Source of the DNA: Loxodes magnus
Taxonomy: Eukaryota; Ciliophora; Karyorelictea; Loxodida; Loxodidae
DNA: 64,000 bases
Direction: 5' to 3'
Assembly (NCBI GenBank): GCA_946699065.1
Contig: CAMPDV010002855.1
Location: 1-64,000, forward strand
Under the pieces are notes generated by a model. That model was not told the origin of the DNA. It worked only from the letters and a program-made list of their open reading frames with translations, and ran no database searches. The first letter of the stretch is position 1. The number at the start of each line of letters is the position of its first letter. A program made the position numbers and the translations under genes. Shown one piece after another: positions 1 to 9,399 of the stretch.

Positions 1-2260
1 GAAAAGAGTGAAGAATTATTAACAAATATTATCCACCATATTTCAGAAATTCACCTTTTATTCCGTCTGAAACAGCTGCTTTTCCATTCGTAATTTCTTT
101 TATAATTTCTTGTATTTCTTGTATGGTAAAAAGATAAAATCCTTATAAATATGAGAGTTGATAAGCTTTAATTTCCTAAATACTATCTTATATTTTATCT
201 ATTTTTTAATTACTAAGATTTATTTATTATTTAGTTAAATTAGAATATTTGTTAAAAATAAATTCTTCCATGAATCAATGAATTTATTTTTGATTTCTTA
301 ATTAAAATTAATTTAATTTATTTTTTAGGATTTTTAACTTTTTTAGTATGTGAAAATATTTCTTTAGAATCTCCATTTAGAAGTAAAAATTTCTTTTTGC
401 TTTATTTTTTTAAACTTTCACAAATTAGACTTGAAGTCATTCAGAATGTCGTTTCACTTTTTCATGAAGATTAGTTACTTATTTGTTTATTCTTCCAGAT
501 ATAATCTATGCTTCTTATATACTGAGTTAGCCCTTTTAGGCCTACATACTTCTTAGTAAGTCTCAAGGAAATTTGTTATAACTTGAATCTGGAATAAAGG
601 ATCTTAATGTTTAATCAGCATTTTATTAGATGTTATTTTTGATAAATTCATATTAAACTTCAAGATTATCTTAATCTATATAAAGAATTTTAAAGAACAC
701 CAGAACATTATAATATAACAATGGAGTTATGTAAGGAAGTGAGCATGGACTAATTTTAGCATTGTTGTATTTATGACATAGTAATTAGATATTTTGAAAA
801 TAAAAGTACCTAATTGAGATTCAAATGCCAGGGTTGGAGTATTAGCTTTGCATGCAGACGATGAGCAGATGATCTGATTCTTCTTTACAAAACTCCAAAG
901 TAGATGAAGGAGTTAATAAATGAAACAAGTAAGCATTTTACATAAACGCACTTAAAGATCAATGTTATCAAATCTGAATGCATCTAAATTTTAAAGAAAC
1001 ATTATAAATAATAAAATTTAAATTTATGATTAGATAATTAACCAATTATTTAAAAGGAACTAGTATCATATTTAGATGTAATGCTACATTAGAAGAAGAA
1101 TTTTAATTCTCATTGTAGAGAAATCGTGATCAAGTATTTTAGCTGCAATGAAAAAAGCTGTTTTTTAACTTATAAGATATAAGAATGTGATTTCTTGACA
1201 TTTTAAAATTCTATGTAGGCTTTTTACACTACCTAAAGCAGAATATGGAGAGAAATAGTACCATGGTGTATTCAGAAAGGAATAACTGGAGTTTTGAATA
1301 GAATTGAATCAAATATGAGAATGATTTCAAGAAAAGTATTTTAAGCAACAACTCCAACATCAACAAGTTATGTTTCATAGATTTAAACTGGTTATCATTC
1401 AAACACATTATGGCAATAAAGTTTTTTAAATTCTATTATAAAATGAAATAAGAAAGTATTTATTTTCCAACATCGACAATAGACTCTCTTTTCATTACCA
1501 TCTGATAAAAAAGGATTTCAATGCTATGATCAAGTTTAGCAATTATCAGACCTCTATAGTATCGCCTTGTAGAATTCTAAAATTAGTACAAATTAAAAAA
1601 AATTTACTAAATATATAAGAGACAAAATACAATAATATTTTTATAATACAGCTACTCAAAAGTTTAAGAGAATGAAAAAAGTTAAAATATATACTGAACA
1701 ATTTTGTATCTTAACCAATTTCTAGTAATTACTTACACTAAATTGAACAAATAATTTAGACAAGAAATTAATCAGTATATATAAACTTAGAACCCAATCT
1801 TTTAATTTTCGAAAAGATCTATAGGCTTGTCATTATCCTATTGATAATCCCTACTGTATGTGTGGAGAGTATGATACATTCAAGCACATTTTTAAATGCA
1901 TATACTATTCTAATATAAGAGATTGACTATCGTAAAAAGATTGGGAATTATGACTTGAGACGCTTTATAATATATGATTAAGGACTTATAAACTTCTTTC
2001 CAAAGTCTTATTTGGGATATTTAGATTTATAAATAAAATTATTTCACAAGAAACTTATATCAAGAAGATTAGAATTATTAGAAATGGAAAAAGTAAAAAG
2101 GAAGACATAAAAGAGAGACTATAACAAGAGTAATTAAAAATTGATGAGATCAAGATTATATTAAAAAGCATTAAAAACATTTACTAATGTCTAATTGAAG
2201 GAAGCAATTCATGCAGTTATAGATGTAAAAAACTCTTTTATTTAAAATTTAAATAAACAG
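1..2260 (+). mobile_element. LINE L2, rearranged and 5'-truncated (unit I, left end cut by window)
   Basis: This is a non-LTR retrotransposon fragment. Positions 1-696 are an inverted piece of the reverse-transcriptase region, coding on the minus strand. From about 696 the element runs on the plus strand: RT motif GVMQGSE (Q = TAA) near 724-745, catalytic box RRWADDLILL (W = TGA) at about 858-890, and the C-terminal zinc motif CMCGEYDTFKHIFKC at about 1857-1900. It ends with a frame matching the L1 LINE near 2230. One extra T near 768, absent from units II and III, breaks the frame after the QGS motif, and several other breaks exist. It is a dead copy. Confidence 0.85.
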
Positions 2261-3474
2261 TTTCATACAATAACTCTATTATTAAATTGATATTACTAAA
2301 TAGCTTTAATTTATACCATTTATTTTTATAAATAAATATCAAAATTTAAGTTCTAAAAACTAATTAAATTGCTAATGAAGCCATGAACTCTTTATTTAAC
2401 TATAATTAATAAAACATAGATAATATAAAGGAAGAAATATTTTAAAGGAATTTAAGTTCTAAGTAAACCAAAGGAAACTTTAGCTTTATTACTTTAATAA
2501 TATAAAATTCTAAATGATAGCAAAATATAGTTTAAAATAATCCTTTATAATAGTAAGATATTAATATTAAAAATACTATATCAAAAATATAAAATAATTA
2601 AATAATTATATGCTTAGCTAGAATTAATTATCTTTGTATCAATTTAAAACTAATAAAGAGGATGCTTTTCATAATTTTGATATGAGTTTTAAATAATTGG
2701 TTAACAATAAGCATTTGATTACTATATTATAAAAATATAAAAGTTCTCATTTAATAATTAATGTCTACAATAATTAAAACAATAATTTAGTAAATTAAAA
2801 AGTAAATATAGTTAATCATATCTTTAGAGATAACTGTATAAACTAAAATTAATAAAGAATTATCAATAATTATAAATTTAATGAATGTATAATTTTTAGT
2901 TCTAAGTAATATAAGTAATTATAATAATAATATTAACTAACTTTTATTATATTTTAAAGTTAAGTATAAATTATTAATTTATATAAATTTAATTAAACTT
3001 ATTATAATTATGTAAAATTAATTATTTTATAATTGTCAGTTAAAGAAATTTAAATATAAGCCATTATTATTAATTTGCTAATAATAAGAAAATTATACTT
3101 ACATAAAATATTTAACTATAATTAAATTACTTTATTTCTTTTATTTAAAAACATATTTTAACTAAAACTATCCTTTAAAATATAAGTGCTAAAGATTAAC
3201 TTTTATTTTATCTATGCTATCATTTTTATTATTTATATATATCAAGCTATTTAATTATATTATAAAATTTTCATATTTTAGCTTAAAATTAATAAAATAA
3301 ATTATAATTATTAAAATAATTTATTTATATTTTTAAAAATTAATAATTTAAAAATCTTATTCACTATTTAAAGATTTAAATAATAAGTTATAATAATAAA
3401 CTATAAGAGTTTAAATATTTTAAATATTGAGACATAATTGTATAATTATTGGCATTTAACCAGGCAAATTACGC
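2261..3474. other. AT-rich spacer, no gene seen
   Basis: This is almost pure A/T with short T- and A-rich runs and no recognisable motif or coherent reading frame. It repeats at about 33140-34350 and from 63080 onward. Its left edge is the 3' end of LINE L2. Confidence 0.5.
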
Positions 3475-3716
3475 TAAATTTAAAAGTTTGTATATTTCAT
3501 TCATGGTTCTCTTTCACTCTCATCTTGATAAAGAATTTTTCAGCTCATTAAATCTGTTTATGGGTTTTTAATATAATCTATTTTCTCTTCACTCTAGTTC
3601 TTAAAGATCTTAAATGTCTTCTAAATATTATTGATGAAATATTTTTATGTATTTATCTAATTTAATTATCTTATCTTTTATAAACTATTTATTAATATAA
3701 TTTAGTCATAAAAAAA
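3475..3716. promoter_or_regulatory. Less AT-extreme stretch upstream of ORF X
   Basis: Base composition becomes more mixed here than in the spacer on the left, and the stretch leads directly into the A-rich run before the ATG at 3717. It could be the 5' untranslated region or promoter of element X. No specific signal is recognised. Confidence 0.25.
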
Positions 3717-4339
3717 ATGGAGAGTTGGAAGAAAGGTTTTCTTATCGAAAAGATTACTCGTAGAACTACTGATCAATCTTTCTAAAATTAACAAACACCA
3801 ACTAAGATTTAAAAGAAAAAATATTGCTAAATATCAGAATAAAAATAACTACCTGCAAAAATTCCTAAAAAGAGGCATATATTTAATCAACTAATGAATT
3901 TAGACAAGGAATAACTCGTGGAGATTATTTTCGAATACACTGATAAAGTCGAGAATCTCGAGCATTATGTTATCAGTTTATAATAAGATTTATAAGATCA
4001 TGTGAACGATGAGAAGCCACACATTGAATTTGTTACAAAATAGGATATTAATAACAGATTCAAGAAATAGAATGGGATATTGTTAGACTAGATTAATAAA
4101 TGGGAATAGACTTTTAAAAATATGAAAATACCTTTTAGCAAGTTAAAGAAATTAAGCAAAGGTTAGAGAAATTAGAGAGCTAATAGCCATAAAAAAATCA
4201 AGATTCAATGATAATAGAAGAACAACCCATGATTTAAGAAAAATACTTCAAAAAAAAGTGCTACATATGTGGCAGTCAATATCATCTTTGGAGAAGATGC
4301 TAGGGAAATAAGGAAATTAGAAAAAAAGATTTGAAATGA
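3717..4339 (+). pseudogene. ORF X: gag-like protein with CCHC zinc knuckle (frameshifted)
   Basis: The reading begins at an ATG after an A run and starts MESWKKGFL, resembling MAGFKKGFF of ORF Z. TAA/TAG read as Gln throughout. A helical, probably coiled-coil middle (LEKLESQQPQKNQD) is followed by the knuckle CYICGSQYHLWRRC, a perfect CX2CX4HX4C, starting at 4259. The frame closes at TGA 4337-4339, 17 codons after the last Cys. The start and knuckle are in different frames. A -1 change near the T4A5 run at about 4111-4119 is needed, and unit II carries the same change, so it predates the tandem duplication. Such knuckles bind nucleic acid in retroelement Gag/ORF1 proteins. No RT follows, so X is probably a gag-only element or an ORF1 remnant. 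Confidence 0.6.
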
Positions 4340-4369
4340 ATTGACCATGTTTTATCCTTCCTCGGATGG

Positions 4370-4812
4370 TTAATTATGACGTAAGAAGATAACTCCAAGA
4401 CCGTTCGGAAAGCTCGGAAGTGAACTTGGGTGGAGACACCGGGGAGTCCGAGACCCTGTAAAAGGTAATACAGGAGGTTATGGATCTTTTAAGGGAACAC
4501 TCCATTAACCTTAAATTTTTAATTTAATAATTGAAAAGATGGTGGGAGCTGAGAATGACCTTCGTGACAACATTTTCTAGTTTTATGGCTAGGAAAAAGT
4601 TCCTTTCCTGTCGCTGAGAAAGTCCCTGGTCAGAGTCATTTTCTGAAGGGAACACTGTCTTTGAGATTATCCGCTCTTGGTAGGGGCTTGAAACCTGGCT
4701 GGTCATAGCGATGGAGCTCCCTAGCAGTTGTGCCTGGAGCACAACAGGATATCCCCGTTATTCCATAAAAAGAGAGCGTCGGGTCGTGCAATTGGAAAGG
4801 AGTTTCTGGTCC
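4370..4812 (+). ncRNA. GC-rich, hairpin-rich island after ORF X (candidate structured RNA or UTR)
   Basis: About 440 bases are far more GC-rich than anything around them. Perfect short hairpins are visible: GGTG-GAGA-CACC (near 4430), CCTGTA with TACAGG (near 4454-4473), GGTTA..TAACC (near 4474-4507) and TTGTGC-CTGGA-GCACAA (near 4729-4745). Unit II has only about five substitutions across it. In an AT-rich genome such islands often mark structured RNA. It may instead be the 3' UTR of element X. The part around 4413-4455 has a loose, partial likeness to 5S rRNA internal sequence, too weak to name it. The strand is assumed from ORF X. Confidence 0.4.
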
Positions 4813-5632
4813 AAAATTTTTTTTAGATGAAATTAATTAAATTTTTTAATTAAATTTTAATTTAATTTAATAGTTTAGTCATATAAAGCAAGGTCTTTTG
4901 CACTATTTTTCATTAATTATTTTAAGTTTATAATAATAAAGTATAAAATTGTTTAGAGGTCTTCTTGGATTTTCACCAATTTCCCTCTTTCCAACCAGAA
5001 TAGTCTGGTGAATAAAAAGAAAAGTTTATTGTTTCATTTCTATTTTTTCTTGTCTTAAATCTTGTACTTCTCTTCTCTCTCCATCTTTCATCCATCTACC
5101 TTGCTACTATTCTTTTGGCGCTTGTCTCTTTAATTTGATAAATAGATCCTCTCTCAGTAATATAAATTCTTTCTGTCAGTCATAAATTATAATTTATTTT
5201 TTATAATTATTGCTTAATAAGATTTCTTTAATCATTAAAAATAATTTAATTAAAATTAAAATTATTATTATTTTTCTTTAAATTTAAAAAATTTCTCATT
5301 TTAAATATGTTTTTTAAATTTTATAAAAATTGGAAAAATATTTATAAATAAATAAACTAAAATAAACTTTTTTGTTATTCCATATTTAAGATTTTGTTAA
5401 ACATTTGTAATTGTTTGTTTAAAGAATACTTTTCTTATTATTTATAAATATTAATATGTTTTTTATTACATAAAAATATTGTGAAAATAATGTATTTATT
5501 TGTTTAAAAAAATAAAATTTTTATTCTTTTAATTTTTAAAAAAAGTTTAAAATTACATTAAAAAAATTGAAAATTTTTTAATTTCTGATTATTTCTTAAG
5601 CGATTTTTTTTTATCTGAAAAGATCTTCATTT
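4813..5632. other. Spacer with a hairpin and a pyrimidine-rich stretch
   Basis: This contains a perfect hairpin ACCAGA-ATAG-TCTGGT near 4995-5010 and a C/T-rich tract at 5030-5180, described separately as a possible minus-strand ORF. The rest, 5200-5600, is AT-rich. Unit I has about 85 extra bases near 5410-5500 that unit II lacks. Confidence 0.4.
5034..5190 (-). CDS. Possible short minus-strand exon or ORF, unknown
   Basis: Read on the minus strand, one frame gives a charged peptide containing KETSAKRIVARQMDERW and closes at a TGA at 5034-5036 after a lysine-rich tail. There is no clear start, no family is recognised and the stretch is short. The purine-rich minus strand and the terminal TGA are the only support. 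An equivalent lies near 35930-36090 in unit II. Confidence 0.22.
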
Positions 5633-8118
5633 ATGAGACAAGCTTAGGCAGTTTTTTATAGACCGTACTAAAATCATAGTAGAACTTTTACTATTTATCT
5701 AATTAAACTTTTTTATATTTACTAAGAAAATTTTGTTAATGATTAGATTTATAACTTCATCTTAAGGTTTACAGAGATCCATTTTAATAAAGGTTTCATT
5801 CGTAAAACATTTATATCATTTGTATCGCGTTGTAAAAACTGAGCTTTATACCCAGAAGAAAAAAAGTTAAATAACTTCGTTTACTTAAAATGTAATTTCT
5901 TAAATTTAATATCTCTGATAGATGTATATCTTTGAAAACAATTATTTTAGATTTAAGCGAATAACCAAGTTTAATTCGACCAGAGCAAATAAATGTTCTA
6001 AAAAAATGATAAATAAAGTTAATTTCCTAATAAATAGGTAAAATGGTATAATAAGACATGTTTATAAACAAAATTGCAAAATAATCTATAAACTGAACTT
6101 AATTTTTATAAGCTAAAGATAAATATTTAATATAAGAAAATTTTAAATTTATATTAAATAAATAATTTCATCTTAAATATGTACAAAACAAGAATAGTTA
6201 ATAATATAAAATCTCAACTTTACTTAAACAGAGCTCTCATCTGTCCAGATATAAGAATTGGAATTTATTAATAATTGTTTTTCTTAAAGTTATTAGGCAA
6301 GTATAAAAAAATAGTCTTGATTGCATATTAAGCTAAATAATCAAACAGGATATTTAATATATTAAGAAGAAATGATGTTTAATTATAAGTAGGAAGCTCA
6401 AATTTATATAAATAGTCTAACTTCCTAATTTCAATCATAATAAAATGAATTAAGTTATTGTAACTCAAGAATTGTTGAAATGCATTAGCAAATCTAATAT
6501 CTTGAAATTCTTAATTAAAATCTTGATAAAGAATTTTTATATTTATGAAACAAACCTGAGGAATACTGAAACTATTAAAATAGATGTAGTGATAAATAAG
6601 TTTAAGTAGAACTCTGCTAAAAACAAGTGAAAGTTGAAAAAATTGATATTGTACCTAATATTTAAGTATTGAAATATTTAGCAAGGTAGTTTAAACTGAA
6701 GCAAACATTGAAACAACTTCTTATGAACTATAACTGATATAACTTAGCATTAACTTGATAATTTTTCTTAAGAACTACAAAAGTTAAAATAAAATAATTA
6801 AAAATTATAAGATGCTTATAGTACATTGAATATTCAGTATCTTTATTTTATATATGATCATGAACGATAAAATTAAAGGAAATTAGACGCTTAATCTAGA
6901 ATATCAGACTTTCCGAAGAAGTAATAGCAAATTATAGTTTAGCAAATGTTAAAACCTTTAAAACTATATTAATCTACTTCTACAATTCAATTAAGTGATT
7001 TATATAATCATTAATAAAAATTTTAATAAATTATTTAAAAAAATGGATTAATCTCTTCGACTCTCAAAAAATTAACTTAGAAACCTAAAGAGAAAAGCGG
7101 CAAAAGAAATTTAGAAAAAATAATAACAATAGGAGGAGTCAAGCTCTTCTTCAGAAGGTAAAGTTATGGTAGGATAAATAGAGATAAGTTAACCTAAAAA
7201 CGAAACTAATCAAAAACTTTAAATTTAATTAGACCAAATGTAAAAAGTAATCTCAAATTATGAAGAAACAACTTACAACTTAGGCGAAAAAATACGGGAA
7301 CTAATGAGTAATATAGAAGATTAGAACAACGAATTACTAATACTTAGAAGATAACTTATTTGTAGCAAATTAATAACGGAAGAATAACTCTGAACTTAAT
7401 CATAATAAAATTTTAAATACGACACAAAAATGGAAATAGAAAAAATACCAATAGAATTAAAAACAGAATTGAATCCAGAAAAAGAAATGATTGCTACAAG
7501 TTTCATTAAAAGATTAGAAAATATAGAAAATAAATTATCATAAAAAAGAACGAAATAAAGACAATAATACAAACTTTGTTGATGTTGCAAATCAAATCAA
7601 CATATTTTAAAAAACTGTTGATAATGAAAGAAAATAAACGAATAAGAGCAGAAAAGAACATGGAGACAACTCAATAAACTATGAATAACTCCAACAGGGA
7701 TCTACAAATAAAAGCTTTTTGCAAGACCACTTGAACGGTTACAGTGGTAACCTTCCACTTAATAAAAAGGTCGTGGATCACACCCACGTTAAAAAAGCTG
7801 TCCGCAGGAACTGGTTGCAATTCCAGAGAATGCAAAACTCTACTAACTTTAAGTATATTATTATTATTATTATAATAAAACTTTTAAATAGATACTTCAG
7901 AATTTATTACAAAAAATGACTATATCTCAAATAGTTAAAATTAGAATGAAATAATATAGCATGGAAAAACAAGTTAGCGAGATGTTCTACCAAATTCAGA
8001 GATTTAGAGACCTATGTAGCCTGATTCTTGGGCTTATAATATAAATGATGAAGAATTACTAAGGAAGTATAATTTTAGAAGCAAACAATTCATTTCATTC
8101 TTAGAATCAAAACATTGA
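5633..8118 (+). CDS. Gene G1: coiled-coil protein of unknown function, interrupted by element Y
   Basis: No family is recognised. A first frame from about ATG 5633 gives a mixed hydrophobic/charged sequence (for example ALICPDIRIGIYQQLFFLKL). A 16-nt GT..AG intron at about 6374-6389 would join it to a Gln-rich coiled coil (EMHQQIQYLEILNQNLDKEF). A last exon from about 6730 (QELQKLKQNNQKLQDAYSTL, later QPDSWAYNINDEELL) has many in-frame TAA/TAG and no TGA for several hundred bases, then stops at TGA 8116-8118. That is the pattern expected if only TGA terminates. Two unit differences in the 5' part (TCA/TCG and TTA/TTG) are synonymous in this frame. Element Y sits at 7020-7880 inside the last exon, so the unit I gene should be broken. 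The exact start and the introns near 5840, 5930 and 6670 are uncertain. Confidence 0.5.
7020..7880 (+). mobile_element. Element Y: 861-bp insertion present only in unit I
   Basis: Unit II has an uninterrupted site (about 37814-37830), whereas unit I has 861 extra bases flanked by the 8-bp direct repeat TAATAAAA (7012-7019 and 7873-7880). The insert starts just upstream of an ATG ORF, carries a moderately GC-rich 3' part with a perfect hairpin GGTTAC-AGTG-GTAACC near 7737-7752, and ends in a short run of TTA repeats. Target duplication, a simple-repeat 3' tail and a single gag-like ORF fit a small non-autonomous non-LTR element. The empty site shows that it inserted after the 30-kb unit was duplicated. 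Confidence 0.8.
7043..7621 (+). CDS. ORF Y: intact gag-like protein ending in a CCHC zinc knuckle
   Basis: From ATG 7043 one uninterrupted frame of 192 codons runs to TGA 7619-7621. The N-terminus is basic and Ser/Gln/Glu-rich (KKQQQQEESSSSSEG). The middle is helical and charged (SNYEETTYNLGEKIRELMSN). The C-terminus is the knuckle CWCCKSNQHILKNC, fitting CX2CX4HX4C at 7577-7618, with the stop directly after the last Cys. The Trp inside the knuckle is TGA, as is one earlier Trp, so the protein can be made only under a code where TGA is sense upstream and stop at the end. No frameshift is needed, unlike X and Z, in keeping with its recent insertion. The role in binding element RNA is inferred from the knuckle alone. 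Confidence 0.65.
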
Positions 8119-8166
8119 TAAAAATAGAATCTTTTTACAACTATAGAAAACACTTTTATTACACTA

Positions 8167-8984
8167 TCATGTAAGTTAAAGTTTAAGGTAAAAATGAAGA
8201 ATGTAAGTTAAAGTTTAAGGTAAAAAGAGTTCTTATTTAATAAACAAATAAAATATTCTATTTTTAAAGAAAAAATTTGGAATACTTAAAAACCTTATCT
8301 AAAATCCTATTTCTTCCAGTACAAGCTGAGCAACAGCGTAAAAAATAAATAATAAGTAATATCTAGTAAAATAGAACAACTTAGAATAATAATCATTAGG
8401 GAGATATTCGATATAACAAAAATTAAAATTTTTATGTTAAAATAATCTTTTTAAGCTGAATCACTAGTGAGGAATTAAGAACATTTGAAATCGAACTTGT
8501 TAAAAAGAAAATCTTATTTTCTAATATTTATTTAAAGATACTTTAGGTCATTGAAATAGTTCTGCTCGAATTAGAATATTCGGACCATATCACCTTTTTT
8601 TCCATACTTATTTTTGATTGAAAGGTAGTTCAGAATCCATTTCTTTTCACGCTCTGAATACTGTAAATATCGTGCTTTTAAGAATATTCTTTTTAGGATT
8701 AAAAGGTAATTTTATTCTTGATTAATCAGAAGTAGATACGATAAAGACTTGTCTTGATTTCTTCTTTCTATTTTAGCTATAGATGTTTTTACGCAGATAA
8801 AACTCTCCTAGTATTTTTTCAGAGCAAAAGAATCAAATGTGCTATAGAATAAGAATCTTCTATCAATTTGATTATTTTAAATAGAAAGATTCATCTTTCA
8901 TCTCTTCTTTATTTTCTAAATATTTGCTAGTCTTTATTTTTGATATAGATAAGTGTTTTTTAGTTTTGGCTGAATATTTTCCAT
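8167..8984 (-). CDS. Candidate minus-strand gene G4, unknown
   Basis: From ATG 8984 the minus strand gives a charged, protein-like frame (MENIQPKLKNTYLYQKQRLA, later RRNQDKSLSYLLLI) with one internal TGA in about 670 bases. Another frame, ending at TGA 8167-8169, gives YAVAQLVLEEIGFQIRF. A short intron near 8460-8490 could join them. Against this: unit II has the ATG changed to AAG and a 1-bp indel near 8595, and the antisense of a real gene can look protein-like. If real, it is convergent with G1, with about 50 bases between stops. Confidence 0.28.
8169..8226. repeat. Short tandem repeat, two copies of about 26-32 bp
   Basis: The string starting ATGTAAGTTAAAGTTTAAGG occurs at 8169 and again at 8201, just after the stop of G1. 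It is also present in unit II at about 38115-38172, with one change. It may be in the 3' region of G1 or of the facing minus-strand gene. Confidence 0.8.
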
Positions 8985-9399
8985 TTTATTTGGTTTTAAA
9001 ATTTTAAGATTAACTAAAATTAAAAAAGTTATTAAGCTAGATTACATCTAAAGCTTTTAAAGAGTTAAAGTTAAAGTTAAAAAATAATTAAAGTGATTTA
9101 GTTAAGCTACTATATTTAATATCAAAAATAATCTTAAATTAAAGGAAAACTTTAGTTCTTTATAAATACTAACTTTCTCTAGTTTTAATGTTCTAAGTTT
9201 CTTTTTGCTATTCTAAGCTTATAAGTCTAGCTTAATTATATTTTAATTATTAGTTATATGAACTATAAATAATTAAGTTTTAACTTGTAGATTCTAATAT
9301 TCAATATTATATCCAAAATAAAGACGCTATTTAAATACTTGAGGTAAATAAATTTACCATAGTTTGCTATATTAGTGATTAGATCTATATTTCTTTTAT

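Noticed and set aside
4108..4122. Programmed -1 frameshift in ORF X
   Set aside because: The T4A5 run does not give a proper slippery heptamer in the right phase. A simple inherited indel is more likely, as in ORF Z.
4524..4742. Minus-strand short frames across the GC-rich island
   Set aside because: No motif, and composition is better explained by RNA structure. The frame is not maintained across the island.
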